A stretch of 10,977 nucleotides of DNA from Deltaproteobacteria bacterium (GCA_024277475.1 JAJRVC010000371.1:1-10977), one strand, 5' to 3'; counted from the first letter of the stretch, positions 1 through 7,066 are shown. Numbers and translations are program-made. Notes: a model not told the origin generated them from the sequence alone.

Positions 1-479
1 ATGATGATCATATAAAGCAGGATGATAGGAACCGCCATCATGGCGTCCAAAAGGCGCATGATGAGTTCGTCAGTCCATCCGCCGTGGTACCCGCCCAACA
101 AGCCTAATGTCGATCCTATTATCAGCGCAACAATTACGCCCCAAATCGCGGTTCCTCCGGGTAACCAAAAATCTTCCGTAATAGGAAGGATGACTAGGAC
201 CACTCGTGCGCCATATATCATGCGGGACCATAAATCTCGCCCAAGTTCGTCCGTGCCGAGAATATGTGCACGGGAGGGCCCCTGATTTGGCGCCTTCCAG
301 TCCTGCTCCAATGGTGTGTAAGAGGTAAAAAAAGGGGCAAAAATCGCTACAATTACCCAGAATAGGACAAGTACGAGTCCAGCTACCGCAATTTTGGATG
401 CAAATAGGATGGAAAGCCCCGACCACATGCGTTTGAGAAATCCAGGTTTCGCTTCAGTCGTGAGCAGAGCGGTTGCCAT
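1..479 (-). CDS. DppC/OppC-like ABC transporter permease (partial)
   Basis: This is an inner-membrane permease subunit of a family-5 (peptide/nickel/opine class) ABC importer; it would pair with the DppB-like subunit encoded just upstream. The frame is open from an ATG at 477-479 to the left edge, giving 159 N-terminal residues. The start is supported by AAGGAG four bases upstream of the ATG. Residues 1-28 form a cytoplasmic tail and about 29-50 the first membrane helix. The family signature GTDELGRDLWSRMIYGAR follows at about 75-92, then a second hydrophobic segment and GYHGGWTDELIMRLLDAMMAVP, which fits the DppC consensus closely. The stretch between the signature and the second helix (ITEDFWLPGGT) looks slightly longer than usual. 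The C-terminal EAA loop lies beyond the window. The subunit class is confident; the substrate cannot be read from it. Confidence 0.93.
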   Translation of the reverse strand, partial: MATALLTTEAKPGFLKRMWSGLSILFASKIAVAGLVLVLFWVIVAIFAPFFTSYTPLEQDWKAPNQGPSRAHILGTDELGRDLWSRMIYGARVVLVILPITEDFWLPGGTAIWGVIVALIIGSTLGLLGGYHGGWTDELIMRLLDAMMAVPIILLYMII

Positions 480-506
480 TTTTTACTCCTTAACCGGATA
501 AAACGG

Positions 507-536
507 AAATTCGAAGCTCGAAATAAATTCAAACTC
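507..536. repeat. Short 7-bp-period intergenic repeat tract (dppB-dppC gap)
   Basis: The 70-base gap between the two permease genes contains AAATTCG (507-513) followed directly by AAGCTCG (514-520), then a degenerate continuation AAATAAATTCAAACTC. TTCGA (510-514) and TCGAA (518-522) also form a small perfect inverted repeat around AGC. It resembles the heptamer tracts elsewhere in this window. With only two clean units it is the weakest member of the set. Confidence 0.4.
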
Positions 537-549
537 TAAAAATATGATA

Positions 550-1851
550 CTATGCATATCGGATTCTTGGATTCAAGAATGTATAAATAATATCCGCAAA
601 AAGTTGGGTCACCACGGCAATTGTCACCAGAATCATGGCCCCGGCTTCCAGAGCGTTGACGTCTTTGTACAGGGCTGAATCGAGCAGGTATTTGCCCAGA
701 CCAGGATAGCCAAAGACTACCTCGACGATCACGATCCCGCCCATCAGCCAGTTGACGTGGAGCATGATGACTGTAACCGGCGCCATTAAGGCGTTTCTCA
801 CTGCATGCTTGAACACGATTCGCCAGTACGGTAATCCTTTTAGATAAGCGGTGCGGATGTACGGGGACTTCATCACCTCCACCATGCTGGCCCGGGTGAT
901 CCGAAGAACATAGCCCAGTTCGATAAGGGTAAGAGTCAATACCGGCAGGATGAGCATGTCGGGCCTTTGCCACGGGGCTTTCTCGCCGAAAACCGCAGCA
1001 CCGGGAACAAGTCCCAGCCATACGGACATGATGAGGATTAGAAAGATCCCGGTGGCAAACTCCGGAGTTACCGTAAACATCATGCCGCCGATAGAAAGCA
1101 CACGATCACGAATGCTTCCCTCCTTCAATCCTGCGAGCAGACCGAGGAACAGGGCCAGGGGCATGACAATGACAAAGGCGGTGCCGGCCAAGACCAAAGA
1201 GTTGCGTAAGCGAATAAAGATACTCTTGTTTACATTGCGGCCTGTTCGAAACGAAACGCCAGGATCACCCCGGATGAATCCCTTTTTCAGTGGTGTATAC
1301 TCTACCGGCCCACCCGAGGTTTCCATCCATCCGGTGCCGATGACAAAAGTCCAAACCTTCCGGTCCGTACCCTTTTCCCACAAGACCACATGGTTTTTGT
1401 CATCAGTGCCCGTGAAAACGCTCTTGCCTTTCTCATCGGTCCGCCACCGTTCATTATTTTTATATTCAGTGATAATGTTGACCGAAGGAAGTCGGACGAC
1501 GGCAACCAAATCTTCTCCTTCAAGTCTCCACCGGATGAGAGCGCCATCTTCCCTGACAGCCCACCATTCATCAAAGCCGTCCTTGGTTGTGATTTTTTTT
1601 AAAGGCAATCCCACTTTTTTTGATGCCAACCAGTCACTGCCAAGGAGCCAATAAAGGTAACGGGTGTAAACAGGTTTGTCGAGTCCCACCTGCGCCAGAA
1701 AGGAGGCTTCCTGTTCCGGGGTGACAAAAGCACCCAAAACATTGCGAGCCACATTTCCCGGCGAAGATTCAGTGATCAGAAATACGGCCATTGAAACCAA
1801 TAGCATGGTTAGCAGGAGCAAGAAAAATCGTCTTAAAATAAATTTTAGCAT
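550..1851 (-). CDS. DppB/OppB-like ABC transporter permease with large extracytoplasmic insert
   Basis: This is an inner-membrane permease of a family-5 ABC importer, 433 residues long against roughly 305-340 for typical DppB/OppB. Helix 1 spans about 8-28. The usual region with LGLDKPVYTRYLYWLL follows (about 56-70). The expected GD.G.SF motif appears only at about 195-201 (RGDPGVSF), so residues about 75-193 are an insertion. Further helices lie at about 217-242, 253-284, 300-318, 356-380 and 402-427. The EAA loop that contacts the ATPase is RTAYLKGLPYWRIVFKHAVRNAL at about 333-354. By family topology the insert faces the periplasm; it is Trp- and Gly-rich and looks beta-rich. The start is ATG at 1849-1851 with a modest AAAGG upstream. 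It is probably cotranscribed with the binding-protein gene 134 bases upstream and the DppC-like gene downstream. The substrate is unknown. Confidence 0.93.
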   Translation of the reverse strand: MLKFILRRFFLLLLTMLLVSMAVFLITESSPGNVARNVLGAFVTPEQEASFLAQVGLDKPVYTRYLYWLLGSDWLASKKVGLPLKKITTKDGFDEWWAVREDGALIRWRLEGEDLVAVVRLPSVNIITEYKNNERWRTDEKGKSVFTGTDDKNHVVLWEKGTDRKVWTFVIGTGWMETSGGPVEYTPLKKGFIRGDPGVSFRTGRNVNKSIFIRLRNSLVLAGTAFVIVMPLALFLGLLAGLKEGSIRDRVLSIGGMMFTVTPEFATGIFLILIMSVWLGLVPGAAVFGEKAPWQRPDMLILPVLTLTLIELGYVLRITRASMVEVMKSPYIRTAYLKGLPYWRIVFKHAVRNALMAPVTVIMLHVNWLMGGIVIVEVVFGYPGLGKYLLDSALYKDVNALEAGAMILVTIAVVTQLFADIIYTFLNPRIRYA

Positions 1852-1893
1852 ATTTAAACTGCCTTTACGAGGCTTCCCTTATCCCTTATGGAA

Positions 1894-1920
1894 GGATCCC
1901 GGCAACTGGTGCCGGAATCC
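1894..1920 (-). other. Intercistronic hairpin between binding-protein and permease genes
   Basis: GGAT / ATCC and CCGGCA / TGCCGG arms form a 6-bp stem plus a 4-bp stem separated by one mismatch, with loop ACTGG. It lies 66 bases after the stop of the binding-protein gene and 43 bases before the permease start. There is no T-run on either strand, so it does not look like a complete intrinsic terminator. In other ABC importer operons such hairpins protect the 3' end of the binding-protein mRNA and give higher expression of that gene. That role here is inference. Confidence 0.55.
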
Positions 1921-1985
1921 CCCGGAGCATCTGATCAAAGAGTTTTAGCGACTCTGCAATGGTTTAGCCGAGTTCAAGATCTCCC

Positions 1986-3635
1986 CTAAACATCAAGCCA
2001 TACTTTATTAAAAAGCATATAGAGACTTGGATGCCCCTTGACATCTTTGAGGTTTTTTCTGGTTATCATCCATTGGTTTCGCCAGAAAGGAATCCCGATA
2101 GATCCCCGGGTCTGCTGAATTTCCTCGAGTTTGCAGAAAATCTTGCGGCGCTCATCCACATTCAGCGTCCCGTTGGCCTGCTTTAACAACTTTGAAAATT
2201 CGTCGTCTACCCAGCGTGTTTCGTTCCATGGCACTGGTTTGCCTGTATCATCAGCGGTGAACGCCAGATTCAGCACCATAGTTCCTAATGGACGGTGCAT
2301 CCAGGGGGTGATGCCGAGATCGACTTCGGTCCACTTGCCCCAGAATTGGCTGTTGGGCATGGTATTGAGGCTAATTCTGAAACCTGCGGGCGCGGCATCC
2401 TGTTTGAGTATCTCCGCGTAGCGTACAATAGGCGGCCACCCTGAACCGAAAGCCAGGTTGACATCCAGGCCATTGGGATAACCGGCCTCTTTTAAAAGTT
2501 GTTTGGCCCGTTTGGGGTCATACTTGGGCACCGGCTTCTCGCAGTATTCAGGATGCAGGGGATAGACATGGAAATCCTGTCCCTGGAGGCCTTGGCCGAA
2601 ATACGCCAGGGCCAGCAACTTTTCGTGATGCTGGCAAAGTTTTAAGGCCGTTCTCACTTTGTTGTCATTCCACGGTTTCATATCGACACGCATACGCAGG
2701 ACATAGGTCGCGGCTGTCGCGACAGGCTGGATAGAGATGTCGGTATTATCTTTTAACGCCTGGTAAACCTCTGTTCCGCCGGCATCTGCCAGATCGAGGA
2801 AGTCTACTTCGCCTTCTTGCAAGGCGGCAATTTGGGGAGCCATTTCCTGCCCCATGTCGGTGACCAGCATGCCGTCCATATAGGGCAGTGGTTGGCCGTC
2901 AGTACCTTTCTGCCAGTAATCGTTACGCCGTTTGAGCACGCAGCGTTCGCCCACCAGATGTTCTTCAAGGGTGTATGGGCCCGTACCGTGGGGTCTTTTG
3001 ACAAAATCTCCCTCAAAGGTTTTGTGATTCAAAATCAAGGCCGGATAGTGGAACAGATGCTCCGGAACGGCCAGTTCCGCCCTTTTGAGATTCAGCTTGA
3101 CCTGGTAATTATTTACTTTTTCGATTCCGGTGGGGTCAAGGTACGCCATCAGACCCAGTATCGATGAGCCGACATCCTTGTTCAACCACTGGTTCATGGT
3201 AAAAACCACGTCGTCGGCCGTAAAGTGATCTCCGTTGTTGAATTTGATGCCCTCTCTGAGGTTCAAGGTCCATGTTTTCAGATCGGTACTGGCCTCCCAG
3301 TTTTTCAGAAGATAGGGGTGCGTGATGTTTTGCCCATCGGTTAAGGTAAGGTATTCGCCCACCTGACGCATCTGATTTGAGGGGGTCAGCCATGAAAACT
3401 GGGCCGGGTGGGTGACTTTTTGAACAGGTGCCGCTATACGTAGGGTTCCGCCGCGTTTGGGCTGGGCAGCAAACACTTTTTTAGGCCACGTCAGTCCTAT
3501 CATTTGGCTGGCTGCAGCCGCAGACATTCCCAGCAAAGTTGCATATCTCAGAAAATCGCGGCGCGTGAGCTTCCCCTTGTCCAAATCGTCTTTAATTTCG
3601 GGAATAGCCGGGTGAATTGTTTCTTTTGGTTTCAT
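1986..3635 (-). CDS. Family-5 ABC transporter substrate-binding protein, Tat-exported
   Basis: This is the extracytoplasmic solute receptor (SBP_bac_5; DppA/OppA/NikA class), 549 residues and full length for the family. The N-terminus carries a twin-arginine signal: TRRDFLRY at about 24-31, a hydrophobic Ala-rich stretch to about 48, and a likely cleavage after VFA (about 54-56). The mature protein opens with KRGGTLRIA, typical of the family. The segment with WTLNLREGIKFNNGDHFTADDVVFTMN at about 121-148 is the family signature. The start is ATG at 3633-3635, preceded by AAAGGAGA. It is the first gene of the importer operon and lies divergently from the GntR regulator, suggesting joint control. 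Tat export means folding before export, possibly with a cofactor or ligand. The ligand could be a peptide, opine, methylated amine or metal chelate; the sequence does not decide. Confidence 0.95.
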   Translation of the reverse strand: MKPKETIHPAIPEIKDDLDKGKLTRRDFLRYATLLGMSAAAASQMIGLTWPKKVFAAQPKRGGTLRIAAPVQKVTHPAQFSWLTPSNQMRQVGEYLTLTDGQNITHPYLLKNWEASTDLKTWTLNLREGIKFNNGDHFTADDVVFTMNQWLNKDVGSSILGLMAYLDPTGIEKVNNYQVKLNLKRAELAVPEHLFHYPALILNHKTFEGDFVKRPHGTGPYTLEEHLVGERCVLKRRNDYWQKGTDGQPLPYMDGMLVTDMGQEMAPQIAALQEGEVDFLDLADAGGTEVYQALKDNTDISIQPVATAATYVLRMRVDMKPWNDNKVRTALKLCQHHEKLLALAYFGQGLQGQDFHVYPLHPEYCEKPVPKYDPKRAKQLLKEAGYPNGLDVNLAFGSGWPPIVRYAEILKQDAAPAGFRISLNTMPNSQFWGKWTEVDLGITPWMHRPLGTMVLNLAFTADDTGKPVPWNETRWVDDEFSKLLKQANGTLNVDERRKIFCKLEEIQQTRGSIGIPFWRNQWMITRKNLKDVKGHPSLYMLFNKVWLDV

Positions 3636-3700
3636 TTCAATCTCCTTTCATGATTTTGTTTCTTTGTATCCTTAGGGCGGGCAAAAATACATCTAGTTAA

Positions 3701-3733
3701 ATTATATATAATATAAATTACAACGGGCTACAA
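3701..3733 (-). promoter_or_regulatory. Candidate promoter for the binding-protein gene
   Basis: Read on the minus strand, TTGTAG (3733-3728) is followed after 17 bases by TATATA (3710-3705), and a perfect TATAAT overlaps at 3706-3701. It would give a leader of roughly 60 bases before the ATG at 3635. The region is so AT-rich that chance matches are common. Confidence 0.3.
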
Positions 3734-3880
3734 AGATAATTGAAAAACGGAACACCTCCTTTCCATCTGAAATATAAAATTTGATTCAGATTTTATAGTT
3801 ATTAATAGAAATTAAATTGTTTCCAACATAAAAAAACAAGATTGTTCTGTCAAGGACAAATTGATTTTAATGTACCTCGT

Positions 3881-3916
3881 AAAAAGGCCTTCTATTTAGC
3901 AGCCTGCTAATAAGGC
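3881..3916 (-). terminator. Terminator- or attenuator-like hairpin reading toward the importer
   Basis: On the minus strand, GCCTT (3916-3912) pairs with AAGGC (3891-3887). Inside it, TTAGCAG (3910-3904) and CTGCTAA (3902-3896) are perfect inverted repeats around one base. The hairpin is followed by C and five Ts (3885-3881), as in an intrinsic terminator. It lies about 245 bases before the binding-protein start. It would either block antisense transcription from the regulator gene or act as a leader terminator for a distal importer promoter. Confidence 0.45.
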
Positions 3917-3970
3917 TCTGAAAAGTTAAAAAATTTTAGACCTGAAAAATTATCAGCGATACTATGAAGA

Positions 3971-3989
3971 AATATATTGACAATATATT
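3971..3989. promoter_or_regulatory. Perfect 19-bp palindrome, candidate GntR-family operator
   Basis: AATATATTG (3971-3979), a central A (3980) and CAATATATT (3981-3989) form a perfect 9+1+9 inverted repeat. It is centred 57 bases upstream of the GntR/FCD regulator start and overlaps a TTGACA box at 3977-3982. FCD-type GntR proteins bind as dimers to short palindromes of this size near their own gene, often with TTG/CAA half-site cores, so autoregulation is a natural reading. AT-rich sequence raises the chance of a fortuitous palindrome, but nine perfect pairs is long. Confidence 0.6.
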
Positions 3990-4015
3990 GTTAATATTTT
4001 ATTGGCCTTTATAAA
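3988..4015 (+). promoter_or_regulatory. Candidate promoter of the regulator gene
   Basis: TTGTTA (3988-3993), a 16-base spacer and TATAAA (4010-4015) form a reasonable sigma70-like pair just ahead of the ATG at 4037. The start would lie near 4022, leaving a very short leader without an evident Shine-Dalgarno sequence. The palindrome at 3971-3989 abuts the -35 box, a position suited to repression. An alternative -35, TTGACA at 3977-3982, has only a poor -10 (TATTGG) at 17 bases. Confidence 0.4.
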
Positions 4016-4036
4016 AATACCATCACTTATAAACCT

Positions 4037-4780
4037 ATGTCGAAAAAAAAGAATCGAATCAAGTCCCTGCCACTCAATGAAGTTGCCTATCAAAAAATAA
4101 AAGAGTTTATTGTTACTTTAAGGCTGGGACCTATGGATCGGGTTGATGAGGAATGGCTGGCCAAAAAGCTTTCTATCGGCCGCACGCCCATCAGGGAAGC
4201 GCTGTTCCGTTTAAATGCCGAAAATCTCGTTGGAGTGGTTCGCGGGCGGGGGTTTTTTGTGCGGGATATCACTTTACACAGCATCAAGGATCTGTTCGAA
4301 ACCATGCTGATTTTGGAGCGATCGGCAGTGGCCCTGGCAGCTAACCGAATTCGACGGAATCAAATTGAAGATCTCCAACGGATAAATGCGAATTTAGGGG
4401 AAGCCTGGCTCAAAAAGAAATTTTTGCACGTGACGTTGTTAAACAGTCGGTTTCACCGCATCATTTACAAAGCCACGGATAATGAATATTTGTTCTCTTA
4501 TCTGGACAATTTGCAAAATCAATCCCAGCGTCTGGCCTATATGTGCTTCAGCAAAGATTTATCGTCATATGATATGCAGTCTCACGCCGAGCTGTCGATC
4601 AGGGATCACCAGTCGTTAATCGAGCTCTTCAAGAAGGGCCATGACATCGAAGCGCTAAAAGTAATTTCAGAACACGTAAAGCTCTTTCAACGTCGCGTTA
4701 ATCATTTTATATTGCCTTCACTGGATATTTTGGATGCAGTAACTCCATACAGGGGAATAACATTTGACATGCACCAGTGA
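4037..4780 (+). CDS. GntR-family transcriptional regulator, FCD subgroup
   Basis: A cytoplasmic DNA-binding regulator of 247 residues, the usual length for the FadR/FCD group. The winged helix-turn-helix occupies about 13-76, with recognition-helix sequence IGRTPIREALFRLNAENLV at about 47-65 followed by the wing RGRGFFVRD. Residues about 85-225 are the all-helical FCD ligand domain. The usual metal-site ligands can be placed at N136 (normally Asp), H140, H191 and H213; the Asp-to-Asn change is mild. FCD regulators typically sense small carboxylic acids or amino-acid-like metabolites. It is divergent from the importer and the same way round as the methyltransferase gene 109 bases downstream, so it probably controls both arms. 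The ATG at 4037 has no clear ribosome-binding site, but the N-terminus fits the family. Confidence 0.95.
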   Translation: MSKKKNRIKSLPLNEVAYQKIKEFIVTLRLGPMDRVDEEWLAKKLSIGRTPIREALFRLNAENLVGVVRGRGFFVRDITLHSIKDLFETMLILERSAVALAANRIRRNQIEDLQRINANLGEAWLKKKFLHVTLLNSRFHRIIYKATDNEYLFSYLDNLQNQSQRLAYMCFSKDLSSYDMQSHAELSIRDHQSLIELFKKGHDIEALKVISEHVKLFQRRVNHFILPSLDILDAVTPYRGITFDMHQ

Positions 4781-4889
4781 GCATAGACTCTTTTGAAACA
4801 AATTTGATATGGCCGCAAAAAGGCACAAAAACTATCGAATGCTTAGATTATGGTCATAGCTATAAAACCCGGAGAGGTAAACGCAGAAA

Positions 4890-6341
4890 ATGATAACAAA
4901 CTGTCGCAAGCTGCGCAGCAGGCCTACTTTGAATGTGTTCAGTACGGCCCAGATTGAGCAAATACATTTGGCGACGATGGAGGTTTTGGAGCGTACAGGC
5001 ATCCGGGTTACACATCTTAAGGCCTTGGAATTGCTGGACGGTGCTGGTGCCAATGTGAACGGGAACCGGGTACGCATCCCTGCACAGATGGTCGGGGAGG
5101 CGATACACGCAACGCCGTCCCGCTTTGCATTGGGCAAGCGAAATGGTGAGCCGGCAATCTTTTTGGAGGATAACAAAAGCTGGTTTGGGGCCGGTCTGGA
5201 TGCTGTTGACTATTTGAACCCCATCACGGGTGGGCGCCGCCGATTCACCAGCGAGGATTGCCGTGTTACCGCTACGATCTCAAACGCTTTGACCAACTAC
5301 TCCTGGTCAATGACCCTGGGTCTTGCCGCTGATGTACCGGCCGAGATTGCCGACCGGGTAACTGCAAAACAGGCGCTGACCTACTGTGAAAAACCACTGT
5401 TTTTTTGTTGTAAGGATCCTAACAGCGTTCGCGCAATTTATGATATGGCTGTATTGATCGCAGGCAGTGAGGAACGCTTCAGGCAGGCACCAACCATCGC
5501 ATCAATTTCTTCTGCGATTTCACCCCTGTGGTATGACGATGATACGTTGGAGAAGGTTATATTCTGTGCTGAAAAAGGCATTCCGCAAGTTTTATTTCCA
5601 GGGCTTCAAACCGGTGCCACCTCCCCGGCAACCTTCGCAGGCACAATCGTGCAGGGAAGTGCTGAATCGCTTAGTGGTCTAGTGGTTGCACAGCTTGTTC
5701 GGCCGGGTGCACCTGTAATTTATGGCGCATTTACAACGATCATGGATATGGCCACCGCAATTTTTTCCTATGGTGCGCCTGAGATGAGCTTGATGACCGC
5801 CGCTATGGCCCAAATGGCACAGCATTACCATCTGCCTTTTTTTGGTACGGCCGGCTGCTCCGACGCCAAGTTCCATGACGACCCCCAAGCCGTTATCGAA
5901 GCGACCCTCTCCTGTTTGAGTTCTGCACTCAGTGGTGCCAATCTGGTCCACGACCTTGGTTTACTCGACCACTCAGCGGTCATCTCACCAAACTACCTGG
6001 TGTTGGTCAATGAAATACTCTCTATGGTTAATCAATACATGCGTGGTATTGTTGTCAATGATGAAACGCTGTCTCTCGATCTGATTGATCGTGTCGGCCC
6101 CGGTGGAAATTACCTGGAAGAGGAGCATACCATGCGGCATTTCCGCGATGTGTGGTATTCAGATCTGTTCGACCGCACCAATTATGAGGAGTGGCTCAAA
6201 CAGGGATCAGTTCATTTTACAGAACGATTGCGGGAAAAAACCCGAAAACTGATGGATCTCAATACCGAGCCGTTGCCAACCGAAATTATCAGAGAAATGG
6301 ATCGCATGGCGAAGCAATGGCGCAGAGATCGCGGACATTAA
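4890..6341 (+). CDS. MttB-family (trimethylamine methyltransferase-like) corrinoid methyltransferase, non-pyrrolysine
   Basis: A 483-residue cytoplasmic enzyme of the MttB superfamily, close to the usual 470-500. Members move a methyl group from a quaternary or tertiary amine to the cobalt of a partner corrinoid protein. Visible family features are the N-terminal RPTLNVFSTAQIEQIHLATM with EVLERTGIRV (about 11-40), GLDAVDYLNPITGGRRRF (about 102-119), PTIASISSAISPL (201-213), and the conserved SDAKFHDDPQA at about 324-334. The frame is continuous to a TAA stop, with no internal amber codon. This places it with the non-pyrrolysine homologues, whose characterised members act on glycine betaine, proline betaine, carnitine or related quaternary amines. 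The actual substrate here is unknown. The start ATG has GGAGAGG about 13 bases upstream, slightly far. No corrinoid protein gene is adjacent, which is unusual for this family. The ferredoxin gene follows 150 bases later. Confidence 0.92.
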   Translation: MITNCRKLRSRPTLNVFSTAQIEQIHLATMEVLERTGIRVTHLKALELLDGAGANVNGNRVRIPAQMVGEAIHATPSRFALGKRNGEPAIFLEDNKSWFGAGLDAVDYLNPITGGRRRFTSEDCRVTATISNALTNYSWSMTLGLAADVPAEIADRVTAKQALTYCEKPLFFCCKDPNSVRAIYDMAVLIAGSEERFRQAPTIASISSAISPLWYDDDTLEKVIFCAEKGIPQVLFPGLQTGATSPATFAGTIVQGSAESLSGLVVAQLVRPGAPVIYGAFTTIMDMATAIFSYGAPEMSLMTAAMAQMAQHYHLPFFGTAGCSDAKFHDDPQAVIEATLSCLSSALSGANLVHDLGLLDHSAVISPNYLVLVNEILSMVNQYMRGIVVNDETLSLDLIDRVGPGGNYLEEEHTMRHFRDVWYSDLFDRTNYEEWLKQGSVHFTERLREKTRKLMDLNTEPLPTEIIREMDRMAKQWRRDRGH

Positions 6342-6373
6342 GCCCCTTTTTCAATAAGTTAACGCAATAGTAC

Positions 6374-6428
6374 CCAACCCGGACGGGCCTAGCCGGTTGG
6401 AGCATAGCGGAAATCCCGATTTATCGGG
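6374..6428 (+). other. Tandem hairpins between methyltransferase and ferredoxin genes
   Basis: The first hairpin pairs CCAACCCGG (6374-6382) with CCGGTTGG (6393-6400), eight pairs with one bulged C. The second pairs CCCGAT (6415-6420) with ATCGGG (6423-6428); in RNA it would fold as a 5-bp stem with loop TTTA. Neither is followed by a T-run, so termination is not supported. They may mark RNA processing or stabilise the upstream message. Confidence 0.45.
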
Positions 6429-6491
6429 GAATCGAGTATTTAATATGAAATTAACACTATTCAATCGTTTAAAGATGGGAGTTAAAAATCT

Positions 6492-6896
6492 GTGGAATTA
6501 AGAGCGATACATGAAAATTGTTCCGGCTGCAGCACCTGCCGGCTGGCATGTGCCATTGAAAATTTTCAGGAAGTCAATCCATCCAAATCGTTGCTGCATA
6601 TTGAAGCACGTTTTCCTGCTCCGGGCGATTACCGTATCCACCTTTGCGACCAGTGCGGCGAGTGCGCTGACAACTGCCCGGAGAATGCTATTCATCTTAA
6701 AGACGGCGCTTTTCTCGTGGATCCGGATGGATGCACGGGTTGTTTGATATGTGTCGAGGTATGTCCGCAACATGTGATGTTTGAGCAAAAAAATTCTGAT
6801 ATTCCGGTAAAATGTACTCTCTGCGGGGAGTGCGCGCGAACATGCCCGCGAAATGCGATTGTATTGGTTGAAGGGCAAGAAAGTGAGGTAGCCTAG
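6492..6896 (+). CDS. Ferredoxin-like protein with four [4Fe-4S] motifs, likely AOR electron-transfer subunit
   Basis: A 134-residue iron-sulfur protein with four CxxCxxCxxxC motifs: C10/13/16/20, C52/55/58/62, C81/84/87/91 and C108/111/114/118. All 16 cysteines are present, so four [4Fe-4S] clusters are expected. The last three motifs have the ferredoxin C-P after the fourth cysteine. The start is GTG at 6492, supported by GGGAG at 6477-6481; no ATG in this frame fits better. It lies 170 bases before the AOR large subunit. Bacterial AOR complexes such as AorAB of Aromatoleum pair the tungsten subunit with a small polyferredoxin of this architecture, so the likely job is to carry electrons from the AOR onward. 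A HycB/CooF-like role with another partner is possible but less supported by context. Confidence 0.92.
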   Translation: MELRAIHENCSGCSTCRLACAIENFQEVNPSKSLLHIEARFPAPGDYRIHLCDQCGECADNCPENAIHLKDGAFLVDPDGCTGCLICVEVCPQHVMFEQKNSDIPVKCTLCGECARTCPRNAIVLVEGQESEVA

Positions 6897-6924
6897 ACCG
6901 TGCACACCGGACTAAAAGAGGTTT

Positions 6925-6957
6925 GGTTTAAAATGGATAACATCCTTTTTAAAAACC
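6925..6957 (+). other. AT-rich imperfect hairpin upstream of the AOR gene
   Basis: GGAT (6935-6938) pairs with ATCC (6942-6945) around AAC. Beyond one T/T mismatch, TTTAAAA (6927-6933) pairs with TTTTAAA (6947-6953), and GG/CC can close the base across a two-base bulge. It sits 28 bases after the ferredoxin stop. It is not followed by a proper T-run, so a role in mRNA processing is as likely as termination. Confidence 0.35.
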
Positions 6958-7066
6958 AGCATTTCAGTATACCACCACTCCATGATTCCATGATAGCGGC
7001 AAGAGCTCATGTTTTTTAAAATTCCATATATTTTTAAAATTTTACAAAAATTCGAGGTGTTGGATT

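Larger units (their letters stand above)
3636..4036. promoter_or_regulatory. Divergent AT-rich control region between importer and regulator
   Basis: No convincing gene is visible in these 401 bases. The region is strongly AT-rich compared with the flanking genes and must hold the promoters for both directions. It contains the 19-bp palindrome at 3971-3989, a minus-strand terminator-like hairpin at 3881-3916, a weaker AT inverted repeat at 3774-3796 (ATAAAAT / ATTTTAT, 9-base loop) and candidate promoter boxes listed separately. Confidence 0.7.

Noticed and set aside
950..1654. A 234-residue plus-strand frame opposite the DppB-like permease.
   Set aside because: The opposite strand encodes clear membrane helices and the EAA motif. 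This frame is Ser/Pro/Arg-rich with no recognisable feature.
3753..3760. A perfect AGGAGGTG Shine-Dalgarno-like sequence on the minus strand in the control region.
   Set aside because: No start codon with a following open frame lies at a suitable distance; it appears fortuitous.
4781..4889. Search for a cobalamin riboswitch or terminator between the regulator and methyltransferase genes.
   Set aside because: The 109-base gap is too short for a B12 riboswitch, shows no B12-box-like sequence that I can recognise, and has no hairpin with T-run.
4890..6341. Possible pyrrolysine (amber) codon in the MttB-family gene.
   Set aside because: The reading frame is continuous for 483 codons to TAA with no internal TAG.
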